This document shows positions 1 through 8,320 of a stretch of DNA of 64,000 nucleotides, piece after piece. The first letter of the stretch is position 1, and each line of letters opens with the position of its first letter. The stretch is from RGIG4140 sp045638265. Lineage in GTDB: Bacteria; Pseudomonadota; Alphaproteobacteria; CAAHEQ01; UBA3637. The notes beneath the pieces are model-generated. The model was not told the origin of the DNA and searched no databases. It saw nothing but the letters and a program-made list of their open reading frames with translations. Where the stretch lies: assembly GCA_045638265.1 (NCBI GenBank), contig JAZUBA010000003.1, positions 35,449-99,448 on the forward strand, read 5' to 3'. A program made the position numbers and the translations under genes.

Positions 1-113
1 TTTCCGGAGCCTGAAAGTCCTGTAATAACAAGCAGTTTATCACGAGGAATATCCACATCAATGTTTTTTAAATTATGTTCTCTGGCACCTCGGATACGAA
101 TAAAATTTTGCAT
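1..113 (-). CDS. uvrA: UvrABC excinuclease subunit A, N-terminal fragment
   Basis: The first 37 codons of UvrA, cut by the window edge. The reverse strand reads MQNFIRIRGAREHNLKNIDV followed by DIPRDKLLVITGLSGSGK, the standard UvrA start that runs into the first Walker A motif (GLSGSGKS). UvrA is the damage-recognition ATPase of nucleotide excision repair and acts in the cytoplasm with UvrB and UvrC. The gene is divergent from cpoB. I looked for an alphaproteobacterial SOS box (GTTC-N7-GTTC) upstream and did not see one, so SOS control is not supported here. Confidence 0.95.
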   Translation of the reverse strand, partial: MQNFIRIRGAREHNLKNIDVDIPRDKLLVITGLSGSG

Positions 114-144
114 AATAAACCTCTTTACATTTAAATTGTATTAT

Positions 145-173
145 ATTGTACTTGTTTTGTATCTAAAAAGCAA
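145..173 (-). promoter_or_regulatory. Candidate uvrA promoter
   Basis: On the minus strand TTGCTT (168-173), a 17-base spacer and TACAAT (145-150) lie 32 bases upstream of the uvrA start. An overlapping TATAAT lies slightly downstream. Inferred from consensus match only. Confidence 0.45.
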
Positions 174-227
174 GATTTTTTTTGTATGCTTAAATGTATT
201 AAATATGAAAGAGGGATTGTTTTTTAT

Positions 228-257
228 TTGACAAATCATCAAAATATTTTTTATAAT
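228..257 (+). promoter_or_regulatory. Promoter of the cpoB-tilS-ftsH operon
   Basis: A perfect -35 TTGACA (228-233) and perfect -10 TATAAT (252-257) are separated by 18 bases, 28 bases upstream of the cpoB start. A GAGAGG ribosome binding site follows. Confidence 0.75.
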
Positions 258-285
258 ACAAAAAACATTATTAAGAGAGGACAGA

Positions 286-1074
286 ATGAAAAAAACAAGT
301 TTTTTGGTTGCATTGGCTGTAATGACGGTATCAACGCAAGTATGGGCAATATCTGATACGCAATATGATGTGTTGTTTGATAGAGTGGAACGTATGGAAC
401 GGGAAATGATGGGGGTACAACGTAAAATCTATTCCGGTTCCGGTATTAATGGTTCTGCTCCCGTTCCGACTGTTTCATTAGATGGTTTATATACTCAAAT
501 TGATGATCAAAAAGCCATTATTCAAGAATTAACAACTAAAATTGAAACATTAGAATTTAATCAAAAACAATTAGAAGAAAAATTGGCAAAAATGAATGCC
601 GATATAGATGTTCGTTTTAATTTGTTGGAAAAGTCAGGAGTTAAAAGTTCGGGAACTTCAACAACATCATCATCTTCTTCAAAAAACGGTGATGCACAAG
701 TTGCTTATGACAAAGCTTATAATGCTATGAAAAAAGGTGATTACAAGACAGCAGAAGCCGGTTTTACGGCATTTATGAAGAAATATCCGAAATCTGATTT
801 AGTCGGTAATGCCAATTATTGGTTAGGTGAAACATATTATGTGCGTAAACAATATGAGCAGGCGGTTGGTGTGTTTGCCGATGGGTTTACGAAATATAAA
901 AACAACTCAAAAGCACCTGATAATTTGTTAAAATTGGGTTTGAGTATGAAAGCATTAAAACGCAATTCAGATGCGTGTACGGCATTTAAAGAATTGCCGA
1001 CCGCTTTTCCGAAAGCACCTGATTCCGTAAAAAAACGAGCAAAATCAGAAGCTCAAAAGTTAGCGTGTAAATAA
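286..1074 (+). CDS. cpoB: Tol-Pal system protein CpoB/YbgF (coiled coil plus TPR)
   Basis: Periplasmic partner of the Tol-Pal machine, which in model bacteria coordinates peptidoglycan synthesis with outer-membrane constriction at division. Residues 1-21 form a signal peptide ending VWA. A helical coiled-coil region of about residues 35-110 follows (trimerisation segment in the family). Next comes a Ser/Thr-rich linker near 120-135, then TPR repeats from about 140 to the C terminus (AYDKAYNAMKKGDYKTAEAG and two further units). Its 262 residues are normal for the family. The stop overlaps the tilS start by one base (TAATG), so the two are translationally coupled. The tol and pal genes are not in the window. 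Confidence 0.9.
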   Translation: MKKTSFLVALAVMTVSTQVWAISDTQYDVLFDRVERMEREMMGVQRKIYSGSGINGSAPVPTVSLDGLYTQIDDQKAIIQELTTKIETLEFNQKQLEEKLAKMNADIDVRFNLLEKSGVKSSGTSTTSSSSSKNGDAQVAYDKAYNAMKKGDYKTAEAGFTAFMKKYPKSDLVGNANYWLGETYYVRKQYEQAVGVFADGFTKYKNNSKAPDNLLKLGLSMKALKRNSDACTAFKELPTAFPKAPDSVKKRAKSEAQKLACK

Positions 1075-2279
1075 TGGCATTTATTTCGGCAGATTTTTTT
1101 AAATCATTAACGGATGTTTTTTGCATTCCGAAAGGGGCGCATATTGCCGTTGGAGTTTCCGGTGGGGCAGATAGTTTGTGTTTGACGGTTTTGTTGTCAG
1201 AATGGGCAAAACAAAACGATATTTCTTTGACGGCATTAACTGTTAATCATCGGTTGCGGGCTGTTGCCGAAGAAGAAGCTTATTTTGTTGCACAAATACT
1301 TAAAAAAAGGGAAATTGAACACGTTATTTTGACAAATGAAACACCGATTCCTGAAACAGGTTTGGAAGTTTATGCCCGACAAGTGCGTTATGGGTTAATT
1401 TATGATTATTGTAAACAAAACAATATAACACATTTGTTTTTAGCGCATCACCAGTTAGATCAGGCTGAAACATTTTTGTTACGATTGGGTAAAAAAACGG
1501 GATTAACAGGGTTAAGTGGTATGCGTTCCGAAAGTTGTTATCGTGATTTAACACTTTGTCGTCCGTTTTTGAGTGTGCCGAAATCAGATATTATTGAAAC
1601 ATTACAATCACGTCAAATTCATTGGATAGAAGATGAAATGAATGCCGATGAAAAGTACGAGCGAGTGAAATGGCGTCATTTTTTACCTGTCTTGGCAGAA
1701 CAGGGTATTTCTGCCGAATCTATTGTTAGTACAATGAAACGTTTAACAAGAGCAGATGAAGCCATTAAAGAATATGTCAGCCGTTTTATTCAAAAAAATG
1801 TATGGATTGATTTTAGGGGTTTTGCTCGCTTGCCTGTTAAACAATGGATGTTGTGTCCTGAAGAAGTTCGCATTCAGATTATTCAGAAACTTATAAATAT
1901 TATTGCTCAGGAGGATAAACCGGTTTCGTTACAGGCATTGGAAGATTTATGTCTGCGTTTGCCTGTTTCGGCAACATTAGGCGGTTGTGTTTTTGTGCCT
2001 CATAAAACAGGATTATATATTGGTAGAGAAAAAAGATTGATGGCACCGTCTCAATGTGTATCGGCAGGTTCAACGATACGATGGGATAGGTTTTTGATTA
2101 CACCGTTTGTTGACGGTGTTATTGATGCAAATGCACCTGAAAAAAGGATTGAGAATATTCCGTATTTAATTCAAAATACTTTTCCGGCGTTTTATATGCA
2201 AAAATCACTTGAAAAAAAAGTAATGATTGACTATAAGGAAAAGAATGATTCGATTATACGGATAGAATTTGTTAGATAG
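1074..2279 (+). CDS. tilS: tRNA(Ile)-lysidine synthetase TilS
   Basis: Adds lysine to C34 of the CAU-anticodon tRNA(Ile), changing its decoding from AUG to AUA, with ATP and lysine as substrates. The PP-loop motif SGGADS is at residues 29-34 and the surrounding VGVSGGADSLCLTVLL matches the N-type ATP pyrophosphatase fold. The conserved region around LAHHQLDQAETFLLRL follows. At 401 residues it includes the extra C-terminal tRNA-binding part. It lies between cpoB and ftsH, a common arrangement in Alphaproteobacteria, and is cotranscribed with them. Confidence 0.93.
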   Translation: MAFISADFFKSLTDVFCIPKGAHIAVGVSGGADSLCLTVLLSEWAKQNDISLTALTVNHRLRAVAEEEAYFVAQILKKREIEHVILTNETPIPETGLEVYARQVRYGLIYDYCKQNNITHLFLAHHQLDQAETFLLRLGKKTGLTGLSGMRSESCYRDLTLCRPFLSVPKSDIIETLQSRQIHWIEDEMNADEKYERVKWRHFLPVLAEQGISAESIVSTMKRLTRADEAIKEYVSRFIQKNVWIDFRGFARLPVKQWMLCPEEVRIQIIQKLINIIAQEDKPVSLQALEDLCLRLPVSATLGGCVFVPHKTGLYIGREKRLMAPSQCVSAGSTIRWDRFLITPFVDGVIDANAPEKRIENIPYLIQNTFPAFYMQKSLEKKVMIDYKEKNDSIIRIEFVR

Positions 2280-2288
2280 GGAAGAAAA

Positions 2289-4379
2289 ATGAAAAAAAAG
2301 AATAATTCATCAATGGGTCGCAGTTTTTTGTGGTGGACGGTTATTGTTTTACTGGTTTTAACGATTGCACAATTTACTGCTCCGGAGAAAACAACCGGTA
2401 AAAAAGATAAAATGGTATACAGTGCTTTCGTTGAAGCAGTTGAAAAAGGCGAAGTGGCTGATGTTAAAATACAAGACAGAGAATTAACCGGTCAATTAAA
2501 ATCAGGGGATAAATTTGAAAGTTATGCACCTGAAGATGCCGGTTTGGTCGCATTGTTGCAAAAAAATGATGTGAAAATTGAAGCCTTGCCGCCCAAATCA
2601 GAAAGTGGCGGTTGGTTGTATGGTTTGATTTCATGGGCTCCGATTTTATTGTTTGCCGGTTTATGGATTGTAATGATGAAACAAATGGCATCCAGTAACG
2701 GTAAAGCCATGAGTTTTGGTAAATCAAAAGCCCGATTAATGGAAGGTAAAGATAAAGTTACATTTGATGATGTTGCCGGTATTGAAGAAGCCAAACAGGA
2801 ATTACAGGAAATTGTTGATTTCTTAAAAGCACCGGCTAAATTTAAACGGTTAGGTGGTAAAATTCCGAAAGGTGCTTTGTTGGTCGGCCCTCCGGGAACA
2901 GGTAAAACATTGTTGGCTCGTGCCATTGCAGGAGAGGCTGGGGTTCCGTTTTTCAGCATTTCTGGTTCTGACTTCGTTGAAATGTTTGTCGGTGTTGGGG
3001 CTTCTCGAGTGAGAGATATGTTTGAACAAGCCAAAAAATCATCTCCGTGTATCGTTTTTGTTGATGAAATTGATGCCGTCGGTCGTCATCGTGGTGCCGG
3101 TTTGGGTGGTGGTAATGATGAACGGGAACAAACACTGAATCAGTTATTGGTTGAAATGGATGGTTTTGAAGAGAATTCAGGAATTATTTTAATTGCAGCC
3201 ACAAACAGACCTGATGTGTTAGATCCTGCTTTGTTGCGTCCTGGCCGTTTTGACCGACAAATCGTTGTGTCTAATCCGGATATTAACGGTCGTGAAGCTA
3301 TTTTAAAAGTTCACGTAAAAAAAGTACCGTTAGCACCAAATGTGAATTTAGAAGTGATTGCACGGGGTACTCCTGGTTTTTCCGGTGCCGATTTAGCAAA
3401 TTTAATTAATGAAGCCGCGTTATTAGCAGCCCGTCGGAATAAAACGATGGTTACGATGCAGGATGTTGAAGATGCTAAAGATAAAGTGATGATGGGTGCC
3501 GAACGTAAATCTATGGTGATGGATGAAGCTGAACGTCGTATGACAGCTTATCATGAAGCTGGACATGCCATTGTTTCTTTGCATTTGCCGGAATCTGATC
3601 CTTTACATAAAGTAACTATTATTCCGAGAGGCAGAGCCTTGGGGGTAACAATGCAGTTGCCTGAAAAAGATAAATATTCACAAAGTATGACGTATTTAAA
3701 ATCTCGTTTGAGTATTTTATTTGCCGGTCGTATTGCTGAAGAAATGATTTTAGGAAAAGAAGGTGTATCAACCGGTGCCAGTAATGATATTCAGGTTGCA
3801 ACAACCATTGCCCGTAAAATGGTCAGTGAATGGGGTATGAGTGAAGAACTCGGACCGATTGCCTATGATGAACCGCAAGATGAAGTCTTTTTAGGATATA
3901 GTATTTCTAAACGCAAAAGTATGTCTGATGCAACGGCTTTAAAAGTTGATAATGAAATTCGCAAATTAATTGATTCGGCTTATAAGCGGACAGAAGAAAT
4001 TTTGAATACGTATCGTCATGAATTGGATACTTTGGCAAACGGTTTGGTGGAATACGAAACATTGTCAGGTTCTGAAATTCAGGATTTATTGGCAGGTAAA
4101 CCTATTCGGATGACTGAAAAGAAAGAAACAATTAAAGCCCGTGAAACAGTTCCGGATATTGGAGATATCTATAAAGAAGGCAATAAAACGTTTACGTCTA
4201 AATTGTTGAAAGCTTTAACAGATACAGATAGTAAATCTAAAGATAATGTAAAAGATGATAAAAAACAAAAAGTGACTACTGATGAAAGAGTGCAAAATGA
4301 AGTAACGGAAGTGCCGAGAACAGAAAATTCATCTGAACAATTGGCAAAGGGTGAAAAATCAGATAAATCTGAAGAATAA
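2289..4379 (+). CDS. ftsH: ATP-dependent zinc metalloprotease FtsH
   Basis: Membrane-anchored AAA+ protease that degrades misfolded membrane proteins and regulatory proteins. Two membrane segments (about residues 12-28 and 108-128) flank a small periplasmic domain. The AAA domain carries Walker A GPPGTGKT (200-207), Walker B (VFVDEID) and an arginine-rich second region of homology (RPGRFDRQI). The protease domain has the zinc motif HEAGH at 422-426. The last roughly 80 residues are a charged, low-complexity tail rich in Lys, Asp and Ser, longer than in E. coli FtsH (696 versus 644 residues). It begins 9 bases after tilS with AGGGAAGAAAA as a weak ribosome binding site. Confidence 0.97.
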   Translation: MKKKNNSSMGRSFLWWTVIVLLVLTIAQFTAPEKTTGKKDKMVYSAFVEAVEKGEVADVKIQDRELTGQLKSGDKFESYAPEDAGLVALLQKNDVKIEALPPKSESGGWLYGLISWAPILLFAGLWIVMMKQMASSNGKAMSFGKSKARLMEGKDKVTFDDVAGIEEAKQELQEIVDFLKAPAKFKRLGGKIPKGALLVGPPGTGKTLLARAIAGEAGVPFFSISGSDFVEMFVGVGASRVRDMFEQAKKSSPCIVFVDEIDAVGRHRGAGLGGGNDEREQTLNQLLVEMDGFEENSGIILIAATNRPDVLDPALLRPGRFDRQIVVSNPDINGREAILKVHVKKVPLAPNVNLEVIARGTPGFSGADLANLINEAALLAARRNKTMVTMQDVEDAKDKVMMGAERKSMVMDEAERRMTAYHEAGHAIVSLHLPESDPLHKVTIIPRGRALGVTMQLPEKDKYSQSMTYLKSRLSILFAGRIAEEMILGKEGVSTGASNDIQVATTIARKMVSEWGMSEELGPIAYDEPQDEVFLGYSISKRKSMSDATALKVDNEIRKLIDSAYKRTEEILNTYRHELDTLANGLVEYETLSGSEIQDLLAGKPIRMTEKKETIKARETVPDIGDIYKEGNKTFTSKLLKALTDTDSKSKDNVKDDKKQKVTTDERVQNEVTEVPRTENSSEQLAKGEKSDKSEE

Positions 4380-4382
4380 AAA

Positions 4383-4417
4383 TAAAAAAGGATACGTTTA
4401 AAAGTATCCTTTTTTTA
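4383..4417 (+). terminator. Rho-independent terminator after ftsH
   Basis: Stem AAAAGGATAC / GTATCCTTTT with an 8-base loop, followed by a T run. Confidence 0.85.
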
Positions 4418-4475
4418 TTGACATTTATATTTGTTTGACATACTTTAAATGTAGAAATATCAAAAGGAGAAATAA

Positions 4476-5084
4476 ATGGATATTGATACACTTGTTACAT
4501 TAGCAGAGCAAAAAGAAAAAGGAATTATTTCTGAAGAAGAGTTTGAACGCAAAAAAGCTAAATTGCTTAGTAATTACAGCTATGAAGAACCTATTCGGGA
4601 TAAATCTGAATGGAACTATTATGTTGAATGTATTACCAAAAAATATGCTACATTTAAAGGCCGTGCCAGACGCAAGGAATATTGGAGCTTTGTCTTATTT
4701 AATATGATTTTTGGTATGATTTTCGGTTTTGTATTGGGAGTGACAGAATTTTCAATCGGAAGTAAACTTGTTTCGCAAATAGGGCAGGTCATTTGGACGT
4801 TGATTTTTCTTTTGCCCAGTTATGCCGTTTCGGTCAGACGCTTGCATGATATCGGCTATTCAGGTTGGTGGTGTTTTATGCCGTTATGTACCTTTTTGCT
4901 GTGTATATTGGTTTTAGGTGGTATGTATATAATCGGTTTAGATATGAGTTTGTTAATTACGGTTGGTGTTTCTTTCATTATACTGATGATTGTTCTTGCC
5001 ATTTTTCTGTTTGTTCTGACACTCAGAATGAGTGAATTAAAAGAAAATAAATATGGAGCTGTTCCTGATGGAATTAATTATTAA
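4476..5084 (+). CDS. DUF805 membrane protein with N-terminal SHOCT motif
   Basis: Function unknown. Residues 1-32 form a SHOCT-like helical hairpin (LAEQKEKGIISEEEFERKKA), a short oligomerisation motif usually found at protein ends. The remainder is a DUF805 domain: the entry sequence YATFKGRARRKEYWSF, then four hydrophobic segments, with the family signature VRRLHDIGYSGWW between the second and third. The ribosome binding site AAAGGAG is well placed. The following gene also carries a SHOCT motif, so the pair may form one inner-membrane complex (inference). Confidence 0.8.
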   Translation: MDIDTLVTLAEQKEKGIISEEEFERKKAKLLSNYSYEEPIRDKSEWNYYVECITKKYATFKGRARRKEYWSFVLFNMIFGMIFGFVLGVTEFSIGSKLVSQIGQVIWTLIFLLPSYAVSVRRLHDIGYSGWWCFMPLCTFLLCILVLGGMYIIGLDMSLLITVGVSFIILMIVLAIFLFVLTLRMSELKENKYGAVPDGINY

Positions 5085-5098
5085 AAATAAGGAGGTTT

Positions 5099-5446
5099 GT
5101 GATGAATGATTTGTTAGCGTTAATGGGTATTATTTTAGCCGTTGCTTTTTTAATTTTTTTGATTCGGATTCCGATTATTATTGCCAAATCAAGAAAAATT
5201 ACCGGTTCTGATTTACAAACGGTTGCTGTGTTAAGTTGGTGTTCGCTTTTGCTTGGAATTACTTGGTTTATCGCTTTAATTTTGGCTTTTGTTTATACAC
5301 CTAAGCGGGAAAATGAAACAAAAAGTATATCAAAAATCTCATTAGAACAAAAGATTAATGAATTGGAAAAATTGGCTGATTTGAAAGAAAAGGGGGTTAT
5401 TTCGGATTCTGAATTTGAAGCAGAAAAGCAAAAATTGATGAATTAA
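5099..5446 (+). CDS. Small membrane protein, superinfection-immunity-like, with C-terminal SHOCT
   Basis: A 115-residue protein with an N-terminal hydrophobic segment (residues 3-28), a second hydrophobic hairpin (LSWCSLLLGITWFIALILAF) resembling the Imm_superinfect family named after T4 Imm, and a C-terminal SHOCT motif (LADLKEKGVISDSEFEAEKQ). Such domains are common in chromosomal bacterial proteins and do not by themselves prove phage defence. AAGGAGG lies 7 bases before the start, and the gene follows the DUF805 gene by 14 bases, consistent with one transcript. Confidence 0.7.
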   Translation: MMNDLLALMGIILAVAFLIFLIRIPIIIAKSRKITGSDLQTVAVLSWCSLLLGITWFIALILAFVYTPKRENETKSISKISLEQKINELEKLADLKEKGVISDSEFEAEKQKLMN

Positions 5447-5501
5447 AACCACTTATAAAACTTAAAATAAATCAGATGTAAAGCTATGATATTACTTGCA
5501 C

Positions 5502-5537
5502 AAAAGAGACTAATGTTTAACATTAATCTCTTTTTTT
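5502..5537 (+). terminator. Terminator after the SHOCT gene pair
   Basis: Stem AGAGACTAATGTT / AACATTAATCTCT with one mismatch, followed by seven T residues. It could also serve the minus-strand lipoprotein ORF that converges on it. Confidence 0.75.
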
Positions 5538-5544
5538 ATGAGGT

Positions 5545-5658
5545 TTATTTTGAGCAGAATGATAATTGAATGAGTTGTTGGCAATATTTCCATTCATTAC
5601 CATTATTACCGCAGGCAGTTAATAAACATAAGAGTAAAAGGATTAATATTTTTTTTAA
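5545..5658 (-). CDS. Small lipoprotein-like ORF without a canonical start codon
   Basis: Two bases after the stop of the ankyrin gene the minus strand reads KKILILLLLCLLTACGNNGN and then EWKYCQQLIQLSFCSK before TAA. This is a textbook lipoprotein signal (two Lys, hydrophobic core, lipobox LTAC). The codon where Met is expected is TTA, preceded by AATAAGG, which would be a ribosome binding site. No ATG, GTG or TTG is in frame before the lipobox. It is therefore a decayed gene, a non-AUG start, or a sequencing difference. Size and position (last in an operon) recall short entericidin-like lipoproteins, but no family is recognised. Confidence 0.4.
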   Translation of the reverse strand, partial: LKKILILLLLCLLTACGNNGNEWKYCQQLIQLSFCSK

Positions 5659-5660
5659 CC

Positions 5661-7439
5661 TTATTTTTTAAAGTACAATTCTTTTAATTTTTGATATGTT
5701 TTTGTATTTTTAAGATGCGGATTCTTTTTGGCATAATCTAAAACCATTTTACCATTATCATCACGAATTTTTATATCAGCTCCTAAATTGATAAGTGTTT
5801 CAATGATTTCAGGATTACTTGATTGTTCAGCTGCTATAAGCAGTGCTGTTTTGTTGTCTGATGTTTTTGCATTAATATCAACCCCATGAGTTACAAGTAG
5901 TTCAATAGTTTGGGGGTCTATTTCCATTTCGTTTATTGGATTTTTTAATGCGAGTGTTAAAGGTGTTGATTTATCTTTGGCTCGTATATGTGTTTTTGCC
6001 CCATTGGAAATAAGTGTTTTTGTGGTTTCAGTATTCTTATTTAGAACGGCAAAAAAGAGTGGTGTGTATCCAAAAAATAAGCGTTCATTCACATCTGCAC
6101 CGGCGTTAATGAGTGATTGTATAATATTAGGATTTTCATTGAAAATACAGGCTAAAACAAGAGGCGGTATTTTGGCAGTTGTCCATTTGTCATCATATTG
6201 TTTTAATGCTGAATTTAATTGTTCCATATATGAAAGTGTGCCAATATTATATTTTGTATTCACGTCAAAATCATTTTGGATTAAGATGTTAATTATTTCT
6301 GGTTGTGAAGCAAACATGGCTGCCGCGCCCAATGTGTCAACGCTTTGAAATTTTGCTGTTTTATCAGCACCTTTTTCAATCAGGTATTCTAATATTTTCG
6401 GATTTTTGTTTCTAGTTGCCATATGTAATGCCGTTAAGCCTAATTTGTTGCGTTGGTCAATGACTAATTTTTCATCAAGTAGTTTTTGTATGATGTCAAT
6501 ATTGGCGTTATTTAGTGCGGCTAACATAAGCGTTGAATTTCCCACAGCATCTTTTTCGTGAAGCAATGCACCGTTATTGATTAACGTATAGACAACGTCA
6601 GGGTTTTTGTTATTTGAAACAGCATACATAATCGGTGTGAATTTAAATTCGCTTTTGTCTTTTTTATTAACAGATAGACCCTTATCAATCAACATTTGTA
6701 TTATTTGTGGATTTTGATTGTTTTTCGCGGCCAAATGTAAGGCATTTTGTTTTAAATCTGTTGTTTTGTGTATATCTGACCCTGCATTAAGTAAATGTTG
6801 TATTACCTCTATATTTTGGTTTTTGTGTATGGCAAACAAAAACGGAGTCCAACCTTCATTGTCTGTTACATTAACATCGGCTCCTTTTTGTAGCATCTGT
6901 TTGATAATTTCAGGATTTTGAGATTCTTTTGCAGCCCACATTAGGGGAGTCCAAGATCGTTTGTCTTTGGCATTAATATCTGGATTTTTTGTTAAATAGT
7001 TATTTAATTCTTCAGGTGTTATATTTTTCCAATACTCATTTTGTTGTTCTAGCTCTTTTTTATCAGTTTCTATTTGTTGAGGCGTTTGTTTCTTTTTGTT
7101 AGTTTTATTTTTGACTGTTTTTTGAGGTAATGATGTTTCGTATTTTTTTGTAATGTTTTGACCGATTGTTTGTAAAAGGCATTCCATCACTTTTTTCTCG
7201 TCCGTTTCTTTTGTTCCGCAAGTATCAAAATATGATTTAAACTGTTTGTATGATACAGGAAAAGATTGATTTCCTAAACCTGTGTCTTTCATTTTTTTAG
7301 AAAAACCGGACACAATTCCTTGATACATTATTTGAGAAATAAGTTCACATTCCGTTGGATTTGAGCATAAAACATTTTTAGCCTGAGCGTTGGTTGCAAA
7401 TAAAGTTGTTGCCAATAGAATTGTTAATGTGTATCTCAT
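5661..7439 (-). CDS. Secreted ankyrin-repeat protein coupled to the N-ATPase operon
   Basis: A 592-residue protein with a signal peptide (residues 1-20, cleavage after AQA). A short Cys-containing helical domain follows (C25, C31 and further Cys near 74 and 86), then a Lys/Gln-rich linker and about 11-12 ankyrin repeats of 33-36 residues (for example GWTPFLFAIHKNQNIEVIQH). No transmembrane anchor is seen, so it is probably periplasmic or exported. Its ATG overlaps the atpG stop (ATGA), so it is translated from the ATP synthase mRNA. Ankyrin repeats bind proteins; the partner is unknown. A role tied to the ATPase is possible but only inferred from position. Confidence 0.85.
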   Translation of the reverse strand: MRYTLTILLATTLFATNAQAKNVLCSNPTECELISQIMYQGIVSGFSKKMKDTGLGNQSFPVSYKQFKSYFDTCGTKETDEKKVMECLLQTIGQNITKKYETSLPQKTVKNKTNKKKQTPQQIETDKKELEQQNEYWKNITPEELNNYLTKNPDINAKDKRSWTPLMWAAKESQNPEIIKQMLQKGADVNVTDNEGWTPFLFAIHKNQNIEVIQHLLNAGSDIHKTTDLKQNALHLAAKNNQNPQIIQMLIDKGLSVNKKDKSEFKFTPIMYAVSNNKNPDVVYTLINNGALLHEKDAVGNSTLMLAALNNANIDIIQKLLDEKLVIDQRNKLGLTALHMATRNKNPKILEYLIEKGADKTAKFQSVDTLGAAAMFASQPEIINILIQNDFDVNTKYNIGTLSYMEQLNSALKQYDDKWTTAKIPPLVLACIFNENPNIIQSLINAGADVNERLFFGYTPLFFAVLNKNTETTKTLISNGAKTHIRAKDKSTPLTLALKNPINEMEIDPQTIELLVTHGVDINAKTSDNKTALLIAAEQSSNPEIIETLINLGADIKIRDDNGKMVLDYAKKNPHLKNTKTYQKLKELYFKK

Positions 7440-8317
7440 TTTGTTACCTTTTTCTTTTGAGTTAAACTGTTAGCGCCTGATATAATGTCAATTAATTCAT
7501 CAGTAATTTCGGTTTGTCTGTTTTGTGCATAAATTAAATTCATTTCTTCCAGTTTTTCATCAATATTCTTTTCCGCCTGTTGCATATTAATCATCCGCAT
7601 ATAATGTTCGCAAGCCAGTGATGAAATTACAGCTCCTGAAATCATTGTTGTAATATATTCATGAATAAGTGAAACGAATAAATCCTTGTAATCCATGTCA
7701 ATCAGAGGATAACCTTTCCCCTGCCATTTTTTATTTTTTTGGAATACGGTTTCACTAAACGGAAATAGTTGCTCTGATTGAACTTTTGCGCCTTGATTTG
7801 TTTTTTTATTATAAAAAATCAATACCCGTTCAATTTTGTATTTTGCTTTCACTTCCTGAATATGAATGAGTAGTTGTGAAGCAATATCGGCAATTTCTTC
7901 AATCGTGTTGGAAATAGGGAAAGTATATTCAGTTTTAATACCGGCATATTGAGCAATGGCACAAATTTTTCTGCCTAAACATATGTAAAATCTGTTTTCT
8001 TTTGGAACAGATTTTAGTTGTCGTTCTGCCAATTTAATGATGTTTTTATTAAAACTTCCGACAAGACCATTGTCTGAACCGATTAAAACGACTAACGTTT
8101 TGGCATTTTCTATGGGTTGTGCTATTTTTCCGCTTAAATAACCGTTTAAGTGAAGTGCCTGAAAACCATCTGATAAGATATGACGATAGTGTAAAATGCC
8201 GTCATGAGCTTTGGCATATTGTGTTACACTGACAGAAGAAAGCATTTTCATTGTGGAAACAATGTTGCGTAAATCCTGTGTCGTTTCAATCCGTTTATTC
8301 AGTTGTTCAAGCGTCAT
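7436..8317 (-). CDS. atpG: N-type ATPase gamma subunit
   Basis: Central rotor shaft linking the c-ring to the alpha3beta3 head. The N terminus (LNKRIETTQDLRNIVSTMKM) and the C-terminal helix (NLIYAQNRQTEITDELIDII) match the two long helices of the F-type gamma coiled coil. The 293 residues are typical. It is the last ATPase gene of the atpDCQRBEFAG order that defines N-ATPases, and its stop overlaps the start of the ankyrin gene. Confidence 0.9.
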   Translation of the reverse strand: MTLEQLNKRIETTQDLRNIVSTMKMLSSVSVTQYAKAHDGILHYRHILSDGFQALHLNGYLSGKIAQPIENAKTLVVLIGSDNGLVGSFNKNIIKLAERQLKSVPKENRFYICLGRKICAIAQYAGIKTEYTFPISNTIEEIADIASQLLIHIQEVKAKYKIERVLIFYNKKTNQGAKVQSEQLFPFSETVFQKNKKWQGKGYPLIDMDYKDLFVSLIHEYITTMISGAVISSLACEHYMRMINMQQAEKNIDEKLEEMNLIYAQNRQTEITDELIDIISGANSLTQKKKVTK

Positions 8318-8320
8318 TGA

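Noticed and set aside
114..285. SOS (LexA) box between uvrA and cpoB
   Set aside because: No GTTC-N7-GTTC or CTG-N10-CAG element found; the AT-rich partial symmetry around the uvrA -10 is not convincing.
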